In this document: in pieces, positions 54,721 to 64,000 of the stretch
Layout of the letters: every line of letters begins with the position of its first letter
Position numbering within the stretch: the stretch's first letter is position 1
Assembly: GCA_036346395.1 (NCBI GenBank)
Contig: CM070594.1
Location: 21,113,385-21,177,384 of the forward strand
Reading direction: 5' to 3'
DNA length: 64,000 nucleotides
Source of the DNA: Hsuehochloa calcarea
Lineage: Eukaryota > Streptophyta > Magnoliopsida > Poales > Poaceae
Notes under the pieces: generated by a model
What the model saw: only the letters and a program-made list of their open reading frames with translations
Database searches by the model: none
Told to the model about the DNA's origin: nothing
Translations under genes and position numbers: made by a program

Positions 54721-56090
54721 TGCCTCGAGCGCTGGGTCGAGCTCGAGAAGAACTCCGCCGCCGGTCATGTGGTGGGTGGCGCGGTGTCGAGGCACCACCG
54801 TCGGTCTTGTCGTTGCGGAATCATCGCGAGGAGGCGTGTGCTTTGGCTCGTCAAGGTGGAGGAGAGCCATCGCGCCGGTGCCGCAGAGGTAGTTCGATGC
54901 TCGCATGAGCAATGAACGGCGCCGGCCGCTCCTCCTCCTGCGCCTACGCGACGTGGGCACGGCGCGTCGTGGTGTCGACACTCCTTGGCCCAATGACCAA
55001 GCTTGCCGCGATTGTGGCAAGAGTGCGTCTCGTCGGCTTTTGCTTGCCGGTAGCGCCGCCTGGCGCCTCCACGATCATTACCTCTAAGACGTCCTCGCGC
55101 CCATGCTGGCGTCTTTGCGCTGCTTGCCGCGCTTGCCATGCTGCGGCCACTGTCGTGGAAGAAGGCTCCTTCTTCTTCTGTCACCTTGGCGGCGACCCAC
55201 TTTGTTCCGAGTGAGGAGGAGCTTCCGCCAATGGAGACGGGTCCGAGAGGCGATGTGGCTCATCGTGCCAACAACCTTGAGGCGACCGCGCCTCCTCGAT
55301 TGTCATCGTGGAGAGATCCAAAGAGACTCGATCGGCGAGCCGTGCGCTTGTACTTCTGGGGGCCTTGACGGAAGAGCTTTTCCACTCTCTCTCTCGCCGT
55401 AGGTGTCGCCGAATCGCACCGGCTTCCGCAGCAGAATGTTGAGACGGAGAACAAAGTCATCCACGTCCTCACGGCTTGAAGGCCAAGTGCTCCCACTCCG
55501 TGCGAAGTGCCTGCAATGTAGACTTGCGGGCGCGGTCGCTGCCGATGCGTGCTGCAGCGATGGCGTCCCAAGCCTCTTTGGCGATCCGCTTGTTGGTAGC
55601 GAAGCGCATCTCGGCGGGGCTGCAGATGATGAGAGCATCCGGCGCCGTCGATCCCGGTCGTAGTCGGCGTCGCCGTCTGCGACCGCATCCCACATATGCC
55701 GCGACTGGAGTTTTACCCTCATCATCGCAGCCCACTCGACATAGTTGGTCTTGGTGAGGGTAGGCCACCGCCGCCGGGGCGGCGTCCTCGACGACGACTG
55801 GTACCGTGGTGACCATGGTGCCGTCATCGGGGAGAGAGCGCGTCGCTGTGAAGGCGCGCTCTCCGTCGACCGTCGTCGCCGCCGTCGGCGCCTCCTCCAG
55901 GCGCCACCGCGCGTCCGCGCTGCCGCTGCCGCGCGCCGTGGGCGGCGGCGGCCGCCCATTCGCCGCTTCGCCCTCGCTATTTGCCTCCCTCTCCGGCTCA
56001 AGATCCGCGTCGGCGCCGCTATCACGGATATGGAGTCTTTATTCTTTGTATGAGCCTTGACCTCGCTGCCGCCACACGCTTGCATCTGCC
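54720..56090 (-). pseudogene. Copia gag, zinc knuckle and protease
   Basis: Gag starts near 56080 and reads PTLTKTNYVEWAAMMRVKLQ, ATNKRIAKEAWDAIAAARIG, EDVDDFVLRLNILLRKP and FRQGPQKYKRTARR across three frames (DUF4219/UBN2-type copia Gag). The zinc knuckle near 55040-55080 reads C-HNR-GKLG-H-WAKE-C with the second cysteine changed to Arg. Protease residues WCLDTAPPT and HHMTGG appear near 54775-54800. A basic Arg-rich leader precedes Gag. Not functional. Confidence 0.8.
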
Positions 56091-56454
56091 GCCCGCCGCC
56101 GCTTCACCTCCGCTCTCGCCGCTGCTACCCGCTCGCGCACCCGACCTTGGCGCCCTTTCCTTGCTGCTGCCAGTCTCTGCCGCCGCTGCTGGCGCTGCTG
56201 CTCGCTACGGCGAAGCCTCGGCCGTCTCACGACGCCGAGTGCTCGAGGCGACCGAAGGCCGAGCGCCTGCGGACATGGCGCGCTCTTTGAAATTTATTGC
56301 GTGGAGAGGGTTGCTTCGACGAGCCGCCGCCTGTCTCCGGAGAGGTGGAGCGGGACGGCCGAGTCGCTTCGGCCGCACGCCGGGCCGCTGCGAGGAGGAG
56401 GCGGAGATGAGCAAGAGATGCTCAAGCTACAGGATAGTAAGGCTCGATACCACT

Positions 56455-56868
56455 TGTTACTCATTTGGACTCTTCTTTGTTGGTGTTAGCAAGATCCTTA
56501 CTCTCATGGAGAGGATGACACTTGGAGATGAGGCAATTTTTCTTTGTTTATTTCTAACACAATGCCATGCCAACTCGAGGGGTTGGGGATACATATTTAT
56601 AAGTCGCCAACCACCAAGCATATGCTAAGATCTTTGTCTAAGATCTTGTACAAGGACAGTCAAGATGTCATCCTTAAAAGTGCTGGCCCTATGATGATCA
56701 AGATGTCATCCTTAAAGCTTCTTTGTCCTATGACGGTCAAGATCTTTGTCCTATGCCAGTCAAGATCTTTGTCCTTAAAGCTGCTGTCCTATGACAGTCA
56801 AGATGCTGTCCTTGACCATGTGCTGTAGCCCCACAAGCACCAGACAAAACACAGAGACTTCTCCATCA
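56455..56868 (-). repeat. 5' LTR of nested copia element
   Basis: 414 bases, the partner of 51215-51628. The primer binding site (plus-strand GGCTCGATACCA) lies at 56442-56453, immediately to its left. Confidence 0.9.
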
Positions 56869-56873
56869 GCGAT

Positions 56874-58240
56874 GATATCAGCCCCGAGCCGGCAGAAGCC
56901 TGCGTGGTTCGGCAAAGAGGTCGTGAAACTCGTCGAGGTCGTCCATTAAGTGGTGCCGGTGCAAGCGAGCAATCTGGTTGACCGAGGCTCTATTGGAAGG
57001 CCGTGTCAGATCACCTTGAGTCTGGCGCGAGCAAAGACCATGGTCATGCAAGAGAAGTCTCAAGTGATCGGTCCAAGAGTAATGAGCCACTGAACCCGTA
57101 AGACCACGTCAAATCCTTCCAATGGCATGGCATAGCAATCCAAGGTGAACGCCTCCTCTCTGATGATAATGGGCATAGCACGACAGATGCCCAGGCTAGC
57201 GACACGATCACTGTTGGCGACTGTAACACTGAGACCCGGCCGTCGATCCGGCTGCAATGGTGCCTGAGCCCTGCGGTCCGCCCGGGATGGACCTGCCAGT
57301 CGACCCGATCGAACGCCAGGGACATCGTGAGGGAACGGTCGAGGTGGCTACTTGTGTGTTGCACTCGTACGCGTGCGCGTGGCTCATCGCGGACTCCAAG
57401 GATTGGTGTGCTTGTAACTCGACAGCAGTCTGAAGAGGCTGTTTGAGACCGGCTATGAACAATTGGATTTGTTGGTGCTTCGTTAATGGGTCAGTACGGC
57501 ATAGGAGAGCGAGGAATTGGTCGGAGAACTCTCGGACCGTGCCCTTCTTGTGCAGTGCAATTAGACGGATTGCTACGCAATGGTGGCCTGAAGTGGGTGT
57601 TGATCAGCTCGACGAAGTGGTGTCATGAAGGCATGCCCATGTCGCGCTCCAAGCGATGGTACCAAAGCTGGGCCGAACCCATCATGTGGAAGGTTGCTAG
57701 CCAAACTTTGTCTTCCTCCATGGTGTGTTGTCCTGAAAAATTGCTCACAGCGATTGAGCCATGGAAGTGGATCTTCATAATTGTCAAACGTCGAGAAGTT
57801 CAGCTTGTGGAAGCGAGGGACACCTTCACAGCTGGCGGCACGCCCTTCCCCCATTGGACGATGCACCGGGGCCCCTCCATGTCAGCGCCATGGTGCGCCC
57901 CTCCCGCTGGTGCCTAAAATCCATGCGCAGCCCGGCAAAGACTAGGGAGCAGGCCCTCTATTGCCCAAAGGCCAACGTTAACGATGGAGTCGTGGTCGAA
58001 GTCAGGAGCCGGCTGCCGGGGGCCGGAGGCCTTGCTCGAGGTGTGTGATGGCGAGATGATGGGCATGTTGTTGGTTGTCGATGTCGTGGAAGGAGCCGGC
58101 CAACATGTTGATCTTGTCGTAGAGCTTGAGTTGATCGAGCTCCATCCGCCGCAACATGGTGTCTAGCTTCTTGTTAACCACATCTGAATTATCTCCTTCC
58201 GAATGGTTGGCGAAGTAGCTGATGTCTCTGATACCAAGTT
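56874..58240 (-). pseudogene. Chromovirus gag and protease
   Basis: Near the right LTR: KLDTMLRRMELDQLKLYDKI and a His-rich stretch. Then the gag core PRFHKLNFSTFDNYEDPLPW, LNRCEQFFRTT and, in another frame, FIAGLKQPLQTAVELQAHQS. Protease C-terminal residues DCYAMPLEGFDVVLRVQWLI and TLGP lie near 57080-57160; the active-site Asp region around 57230-57300 is not recognisable. The linker DDLDEFHDLFAEPRRLLPAR leads to the insertion site. Frames are broken near 57580, 57460 and 57250. Confidence 0.8.
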
Positions 58241-58242
58241 GT

Positions 58243-58655
58243 TGTGGACGGGATTGGATCGGATAGGGTAATTGTGATAAGTCGTTGGACGCGGACCTGG
58301 ACCTCGACAGCGTGGCGGAGGAGCCGTGGCTACGGCAGTCGCGCAACAAGGGCAGGTCACGTGAACATGAAAGAGGGAGAGATTTGGTTTTATGATTTTC
58401 CACACACCCCACACCGAATAGATGTCTCTTTAAATAGAGACTTAGACCTAACAATTGGAATCTAATTCTATCTCATAGGGAGATCAATTGGAAACTAATT
58501 CTATCTTTTATGGAGATCTAATCAATCTGAACTATCGTAATACACATGCCTTTCTGAACAATCCGCTGCCGTGCGCTGGCTCCGGTTGCATGCTGCTACT
58601 GCTGCTGCCCTTGATAGTTTTCTTGTGCTATGAATATGTTAAGTCCCACATGACA
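58243..58655 (-). repeat. 5' LTR of chromovirus
   Basis: Partner of the left LTR. On the minus strand the inner end is followed within a few bases by TGGTATCAGAGAC, a primer binding site of the initiator-Met type (58226-58238). Confidence 0.9.
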
Positions 58656-58918
58656 ATGGTGGTCCTATCTAGCTCCTTTTTTTAAATAAAACAAGCTTTC
58701 ATTTTGCAATTGAGATCTTGGATGCAACTGTCGCTTGGGAGGTGACCAAGTGAGTGGTGTGAGGTCGCTTGAGAGACGACAGAGTGAGTGGCGCGAGGCG
58801 CTTGGGAGGCAATGGAGCTGAGATGCTGTCTCGTCGGATAAGGGCAGCAAAGAACCCACAGATCTTGTTCCTATGTTTCATAAGGAGTCACTCGTGCATC
58901 ACAAGGAGTTCACCCTAA

Positions 58919-59018
58919 GGACCCGTTCCTATGTTCCAAACAATCCAAATAGGGAAAAAATCCTAAGGAATTGAACCCTCCAAAAACCCTATGAAAATCC
59001 TACAATCCAAATAGGCCC
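58919..59018. mobile_element. Small Tourist-like MITE (100 bp)
   Basis: Ends GGACCCGTTCC and, from the right on the other strand, GGGCCTATTTGG. Interior AATCCAAATAGG and CCTATGAAAATCC words are typical of this MITE group. TAA flanks both sides (58916-58918, 59019-59021). Confidence 0.65.
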
Positions 59019-59021
59019 TAA

Positions 59022-60232
59022 GTGTGCTGCTGTAGCTCTGGAAATGCTTTGGATAGGATAGAATGCCTTTTTTTTTTTGCTTTATACAGAGTGAAGCACC
59101 TGCAAACAGACGTGCCTGTTGTTGGGTGTAGATATGTTTATGGTTCGCATGGCCATAAATCTTCATGTTACAGTACTTATTAATAACTTAAACTGGCTTC
59201 TCAAGTCAGATGTTATATATGCGCCTCTTAGCACCCTTTAAGATATTACTTGCCATTTTTGCTCAAACTGTAAAGCCCCTTAATAATTTCTTATTACTTC
59301 GTGAGATGTACCTCGTCTTGTTTATAATGAGGCGTTGAGTAGTGACTCATGACTAAAGTTAGATACTTGTGTCAATGTGTTGACCTAGTCGATGCTAATA
59401 CGATCCTCGTCAGAGTTATTTGATTGTTGCTTTCGATACCACTACATGAGTACACGATAAATCCGTCATAATCAGGGCCTGATCTTCAGGAAATTCTGTC
59501 AGTTATGAGAGTTCTCTGTTTACTTTGCCTAAATGTCAGCACAATTCATGTGACTCTCTACAGTCACTTGATGTTCTTTGGAAAGTGTATCACCACTTGT
59601 CACTTGATGTTATTTGGAAAATAATGCTTCTTTGGATAAACCACATGGATCATGCACAATATTTTGCATGCTTCGTGATCTGAGATCTTGCTCAACAGTG
59701 GTGATCCTTTTGCATCTGGCTGTTGGGCCTTTCAGCTGTAGAGCTGCATTGTGCTCTTCTCAACTGACTCTCATAGACTCGTAGAGTCGCGTAGTGGGCG
59801 CTGCATAAGCTCATTGCGCTTTCGCCAGTCCAGAGGTCTCTTTATCCATGCTAAGTTATTAAGCTTCCCATGCTGTACTTGCTTGTCATCTCTCTTGCAT
59901 GTTTGGTATAGATGTGCTGATTATTTCCATTTTGGTACTTGCATGGTTGGTAGACTATAGAGTTGCTAATGTTCACAACAAAATTGCTAACTGAGCACTG
60001 TCACACCAAAGTAGTATATGCATCTTTTACTGTTGTTTCCATTTTGGTACTTGCATGTTATGGCAGATTGGCAGTAACGTGCAATTAAGAAACGACTAGG
60101 TTCAGAGCGAAGTCAGTAAGCCAAACATGCAAGTACCAAAATGGAAATAACCAGCACATCTATAATTACATGCTGTTGATGTTCCTGACCCTGCAACCTG
60201 ATCATTCTTGATGCATTTATTTGCTCCTGCAG
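59022..60232. other. No gene; contains an inverted repeat
   Basis: AT-rich intergenic or intron-like sequence. The arm at 59907-59945 is repeated in reverse complement at 60126-60164, with a third same-strand partial copy at 60032-60060. Confidence 0.6.
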
Positions 60233-60671
60233 CAATACAGGTAGGGAACAAGAAAAGGTTAGCTAGCACTTCTTCAGTCAACATCTCTAGCATGAATCGA
60301 TGGTCAGAAGTCACAACTAACATGGAGCAGCTGCAGCCGGTACTGCCGCTGTCCCTGCTGAACCGCGGAGATCAATCGCATGACGACGTAGAATGGCAGC
60401 AATATCCCACTAGCCCTGAGCATGTATATCTTCAAAGCAAAGAAACACGTCATGCTATTATAATTCACTACAGCAAGTCAGCAACTACTCTGAATCTCTG
60501 ATTTTTCTTCAGTATGGAAAGCATGCAGATGGAATGGAACATACTGTTAAGAGGCTGAATGCGTACTGGTTAGCTGCTCCAACCGTCACCAAGGCCATGA
60601 GGTGCCTCAAAAGCAGTACGACTGTGAACTACATGGACAAGCAGAATTCAGAATTCAGGCGTACTGCATAG
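60233..60671 (+). CDS. Candidate 3' exons of a low-copy gene, unknown family
   Basis: Exon at 60233-60423 after TGCTCCTGCAG, intron 60424-60512 (GTATATC...TTCTTCAG, 89 bases), exon 60513-60671 ending TAG. The junction keeps the frame: PTSPEH joins YGKHADGMEHTVKRL. Other residues: RLASTSSVNISSMNRW, LQPVLPLSLLNRGDQSHDD, YWLAAPTVTKAMRCLKSS. Clean splice signals, phase and lack of stops argue for coding sequence, but I do not recognise the protein, and the upstream exons are not identified. It could also be a chance frame. Confidence 0.4.
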
Positions 60672-60763
60672 CACACATCTGAACCTGACAATGTAGTTTC
60701 AGTTTATGTCAGTTATGTACCGTCACCGCCACCGACCGGCGCCAGGAAGCGCTTCTGCCGGCG

Positions 60764-60866
60764 TCACGGGCTCAGTCGGCGTAGTCTGTCGCCAATCACC
60801 GCATCGGGTCCGAACAACGGCGCATCCTCAGGCTCGTAGTTCAGCCTGAGCACCTCAAGGCTCCCT
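60764..60866 (-). CDS. Candidate terminal exon of an unknown gene
   Basis: On the minus strand, after an acceptor TGTGCTGCAG, 34 codons read GSLEVLRLNYEPEDAPLFGP and DAVIGDRLRRLSP then TGA. The balanced composition and acidic/hydrophobic mix look like real protein. It is convergent with the candidate exons ending at 60671. No upstream exon was recognised and the family is unknown. Confidence 0.35.
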
Positions 60867-61499
60867 CTGCAGCACAGCATCAGTTAACAAATGTTACATT
60901 TGGTAGCTGAGCTAGACAGAATTAAACATTTGACTCTGCATCCCATTTCTCTCATGTCATTACATTTGGTAGTTGTATTGTAGTACAAATGAAGAGACAG
61001 TTTGACTCCTTTGCCATCTCATGAAGGGAATAATTACGACTTCGTGGTTGGTACTTGGCTAACGAAACAGCTAGGTCGGACCCACATGCCCGCCAGCCAG
61101 CCAGCCAGTTCACAATATCTTTTGTTTTCCCCTTCCTAAAGAAAGAAGATGATGCAACTGCTAAAGAGAACGAGCCGGACCACTACTGTTTGATTGGAAT
61201 TTGATGCATCAATGTTTGTGTTGTTTGCCTGAATAATTTCGGCTGAGTATACTGTTTGGGTTCAGTGTTTTAAATCCCTAATCCCGTCGCGCTTTCAAGT
61301 TGAGAAGAAAACGTATCTACACTAGCATGTGGGGCCAGGGTTTCATGGACAAGCAACCATGTTGTGCTGGAGCTTGAGTTCCTTGCTTTTTTACTTTTCA
61401 GAAGAATCGTTGCAGAATTTGTATCTACTCCTGTCTCTGGATGACTAGGAGGGGTACGAGTCATCTCTACCACTGTACATGGCAAAAGTAGCTATAGAG
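60867..61499. other. No recognised gene
   Basis: Contains a short GCCAGCCAGCCAGCCAG run near 61090. Nothing else identified. Confidence 0.5.
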
Positions 61500-61682
61500 T
61501 AGAGTACCATGCGTTATGGGCCAGACGCACCCTAATAGGCAATAATCCCAGGCCGCCAGCGCATCAGCCGAGCATCGCAGCACATCTCGCCCACACGCGA
61601 GCATACATAACCACGGAAGCCCATGGCCTATGTGACCCCGGGAGCTCGCGTCATGGCACAGCCCACTCTCTTTCTCGGGCTA
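61500..61682 (+). promoter_or_regulatory. Second copy of promoter-like island
   Basis: Aligns with 30184-30395: GAGTACCATGCGT.ATGGGCC, ATAATCCCA, CGCCAGC, CGCAGCACATCT, GGAAGCCCA and AGCCCACTCTCT. Truncated at the point where hAT-type sequence begins. Confidence 0.7.
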
Positions 61683-62445
61683 GTTATGGCCAAGCGGATG
61701 GCCGGACATGATCCGATTAAACATAGCCCGGTAAGGTCCGCCAGATAATCGAGCTGTGCTGTAGCAGCCTACGGGTCGGGATCTGAATCCAGGCACGGCA
61801 CGCCGGTGTCTCGGATCGTGTCGGGCTATCCTGGGTATGGTTGGTTCGATTAGTCGTGACCAGCCCGTTTGTCTAAAATATTAAATTTTTTCCAAAAAGC
61901 AGAAAAATATATATAATTAAAAAAGCCAACTCCTTTTTCTCCTTTTATCTTCATTCTCTTTTTTCTTTTCCATTTTCCTTCCCTTTTTTCCTTTCCATTT
62001 CCCTTCTTTTCAATTTCCTCCATTTTTCTCTTTTTTTTCTTCTCCTGACCCCTTCTTCTTTCTTCCTCTCTCTTCGTGAAATTGCCTCCATCCTACAATC
62101 CTCCCATAGCCTCCCTTTTTCTCTCCCTACACGGAAGTGCCCACCCCTGCCTACCCTTCCCTAACCGTCTGACCTCCTCCTCACATTGGTCTCCGCACCC
62201 GGCGCCGCCGCGCCACCTCCTCCTCCACTCCCGGCACTGCCACACCACCTTCGTTGTTGTACCGATCGAGCCATCGTGTCGTGCCTTACAAGCTAATCGT
62301 GCCGAATTGCGAACCTAGGCACGACATGGGCTTTCGTGCCGTGCTAGCTCGGCCTATGAACAATATAGGCCGTGTCGTACCCAGATTGAGCCAACGGTGC
62401 CAGGCGTCGAGCCGGCCCAGCTGGCACGACCCATCGAGTCATCTC
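61683..62445. mobile_element. hAT-type element with broken right end
   Basis: The left end TAGTTATGGCCAAGCGGATG is followed by GGCCGG/CACGGCACG words. The right portion has dense CACGAC, GGCACGAC and CGTGCCG words and stops at CATCGAGTCATCTC, where copia sequence begins. This looks like a grass hAT family ending TAG.GATGGC...GCCATCTCTA, with the last bases displaced by the copia insertion. The interior is a pyrimidine-rich run (61930-62130). No transposase. Confidence 0.5.
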
Positions 62446-62785
62446 TGTCGGGATTTTAATCTTGTACAAGATTAGAAAAGTTTACTTGTGCATGATTTTG
62501 GATAGGATACGTAGAAATTATATGAGTCGGACGTGAGTCTGTTTATTTAGTTTGCCGTATACGAGTCGGACGTGAGTCCGTATATGAGTATGTGAGCCAA
62601 GCCTTTTAAAAAGGGCATGTAACCATGTAAGAACGTGAGAAAAACGAGTTGAAGCAAAGCAATAGAAAGAAGAAAAGCAATAAGACAGAAAATTATCTAG
62701 ATCGTTTTACTTGTGTGTGCGTGTGGATCAGTCGTGAGTGTATCTATTGGCTTCTCGCGTGTGTATTCTTCGGTTTGTTTCAACA
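62446..62785 (+). repeat. 5' LTR of right-edge copia element
   Basis: 340 bases from TGTCGGGATTT to GTTTCAACA. It contains two copies of GAGTCGGACGTGAGTC (62523 and 62563). Confidence 0.85.
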
Positions 62786-62828
62786 GTTGGTATCAGAGCC
62801 TATTGATCTTGGTGGTACCTGAAGATAA

Positions 62829-64000
62829 TGGGTGACAAGACGAAGACTCGGGATGGGTCGATCTCCCTCCTATATCTTGTCCTGACGACCAACAATTACC
62901 CGGTGTGGGCAATGAAGATAAAGGCGAACATGCGGCCTAGGGAGTCTGAGGTGCAGTCGATCTGAAGGCGAAAGATAAGGAGGTGGACGACAAAGTGGAC
63001 CAGATGACTTTTGCCATCATCTACCAGTGGTGCCAGATTCCATGATGTGGCAGCTCATCGACAAGGAGACGGTACGTGAGGCGTGGGTGACGTTTCAGAA
63101 GATGCATGAGGGAGTTGATCGCGTGAAGGAGGTACGGCTCCAAATTTGCACACCGAGTTCGAGAATCTCCATATGGGAGAAACCCAGTCGGTGGACAAGT
63201 TCATCGGCAAGCTCACTTCACTGTACAATTAGATTATCTCTCTCGGTGGCAAGATGGAGGAATCTGTGGCAGTGAAGAAATACCTGCGTGTGCTACCAGA
63301 AAAGTTCATGCCTATCGTCACTACGCTCATGTACTCCTCCGATCTAGAGGAAACGAAGATCGAGGAGATCACCGATTCCCTCAAGGTGCATGAGGAGCTA
63401 CTGAAGGGGTACCAGTCTCGTAACGAGCAGAGGTATTAGTCTCATAACGACCAGGCATTGCTGTTAAAGGGAGATACAATAAGTGATGGCAGACAGTTTC
63501 ACAGGGAATCATCGTCGGAGGATGACCGTGGCTCATCAAGTAACCGCGAGCGTAGGTGCAGACGCGGGCAAGGCGACCAGCGTGGGCAAGGCGGCAAAGG
63601 TGGTAGCGGAGACAAGGCTGGGCAAGACTGTGGTGACAAATACCATGATAGGTTACATGCCAAGTGTTTTGAATGTAATAAATTCGGTCCCTACACGTCG
63701 GAGTGCCACAACCACATAAAGTGCTTCAACTGCGACAAGTATGGACACTATACTTTAGATTGCGAAACAAAAAGAAGAACGAGGAGGTAAACCTCACCCG
63801 AGCTAGTGAAGACAATGAACTGACCTTGATTTTCTCCTTATGTGACAAAGAGGCGTCAGTTATGGTGATGTTGAACGAGGAGAACGTAGTTCCTAAACTA
63901 CGCACAAAAGGTGGCAGTCATGACCACACTGATCTGTGGTACTTGGACAATGGAGCAAGCAGTCATATGATGGGAGATCGCTCTATATTCCATGAGCTTG
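62829..64000 (+). pseudogene. Copia gag and protease start
   Basis: Starts MGDKTKTRDGSISLL, then LTTNNYPVWAMKIKANM (the usual copia Gag opening). Stops fall near 62964 and beyond, then LHMGETQSVDKFIGKLTSL, KKYLRVLPEKFMPIVTTL and EEITDSLKVHEELLKGY. Two zinc knuckles lie at 63658-63770: CFECNKFGPYTSEC, in which Pro replaces the His, and the complete CFNCDKYGHYTLDC. The protease start is near 63930 with LWYLDNGASSHMMGD (the LDNGAS active site). The gag frame has at least two stops and a shift, so this copy is probably dead; the rest of pol lies beyond the window. Confidence 0.85.

Larger units (their letters stand above)
51215..56868 (-). mobile_element. Ty1/copia element nested in chromovirus
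   Basis: LTRs 51215-51628 and 56455-56868, both 414 bases, starting TGTTACTC and ending CTCCATCA. Flanked by GCGAT at 51210-51214 and 56869-56873. A minus-strand primer binding site TGGTATCGAGCC lies beside the right LTR. Gag, protease, integrase, RT and RNase H follow in copia order. The host gypsy pol reads on across the duplicated GCGAT. Confidence 0.92.
48032..58655 (-). mobile_element. Chromodomain Ty3/gypsy element interrupted by copia
   Basis: LTRs at 48032-48478 and 58243-58655 with flanking 5-bp duplication ATGGT (48027-48031 and 58656-58660). Minus-strand gag and protease at 56874-58240, then RT, RNase H, integrase and chromodomain at 48480-51209. The gap between them is the copia element at 51215-56868. 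A C-terminal chromodomain places it among plant chromoviruses. Confidence 0.9.
62446..64000 (+). mobile_element. Ty1/copia element, 5' part (continues past window)
   Basis: 5' LTR 62446-62785, primer binding site TGGTATCAGAGCC at 62788-62800, gag from 62829, two zinc knuckles, and the start of protease at the right edge. Confidence 0.88.

Noticed and set aside
55745..56628. Plus-strand 215-codon and 102-codon frames
   Set aside because: They overlap the minus-strand gag leader and run into the LTR; Arg/Ala/Pro-rich shadow translation.
1..64000. CRISPR array, tRNA or rRNA genes
   Set aside because: Regular arrays found are hairpin repeats within LTRs; no cloverleaf or rRNA sequence recognised. 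TGGTATC words are retrotransposon primer sites.

Overview
This window reads as plant nuclear DNA from a grass, most likely rice (Oryza) or a close relative. The evidence is the family content: SIRE-like Ty1/copia, a Tat-lineage Ty3/gypsy element with two RNase H domains and an antisense ORF, a chromodomain Ty3/gypsy, hAT and Tourist-like elements, a type I MADS-box gene, and GC-rich exon-like islands with TGGGCC promoter words. Nothing bacterial was seen, and no rRNA, tRNA or CRISPR array was recognised. The species call is inference. About three quarters of the window is transposable element, nearly all decayed and much of it nested.

Layout, left to right. 1-5820: partial minus-strand SIRE-like copia element (start of RT, INT, PR, gag, 1.6 kb 5' LTR). 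5821-7640: no gene except a LINE zf-RVT relic. 7639 to about 24800: a minus-strand hAT transposon whose transposase is split by a 13.3 kb plus-strand Tat/gypsy element (11001-24301, TSD AGACT). About 24824-28848: an LTR (A) split by a second inverted LTR of the same family (B, 25821-28690, TSD CTAAG). 28849-34061: mostly unrecognised, with a TA microsatellite and a promoter/first-exon-like island at 30187-30605. 34070-35624: a non-autonomous hAT element (TSD CTCGCCTC) carrying a fragment of an LRR receptor gene. 35633-41480: a decayed minus-strand gypsy element that has lost RT/RNase H, flanked by LTR-like sequence. 41606-42301: an intact type I MADS-box gene on the minus strand, the only clearly intact host gene, with a tandemly duplicated upstream region and a Tourist-like MITE beyond. 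45276-46581: another hAT-type element (TSD GTTATCAG) with an internal 422-bp duplication. 46996-47640: a MULE-type zinc-knuckle relic. 48032-58655: a chromodomain gypsy (TSD ATGGT) interrupted by a 5.65 kb copia element (51215-56868, TSD GCGAT). 58919-61682: a small MITE, an inverted repeat, candidate low-copy exons on both strands, and a second copy of the 30.2 kb promoter-like island. 61683-62445: hAT-type terminal sequence broken by a third copia element (62446 onward) that runs off the right edge.

The least ordinary signal is structural. Two unrelated elements carry arrays of short hairpins in which the stems change but stay complementary while the loop stays fixed. In LTR B the loop is ACACA or ACTCA, with three separate array types. 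In the Tat element the loop is close to AGTTCTTC, and copies sit in both LTRs and in presumed intron/spacer segments of the antisense ORF. Compensatory stem changes imply selection for, or copying through, the folded form. I know of no named feature that covers this.
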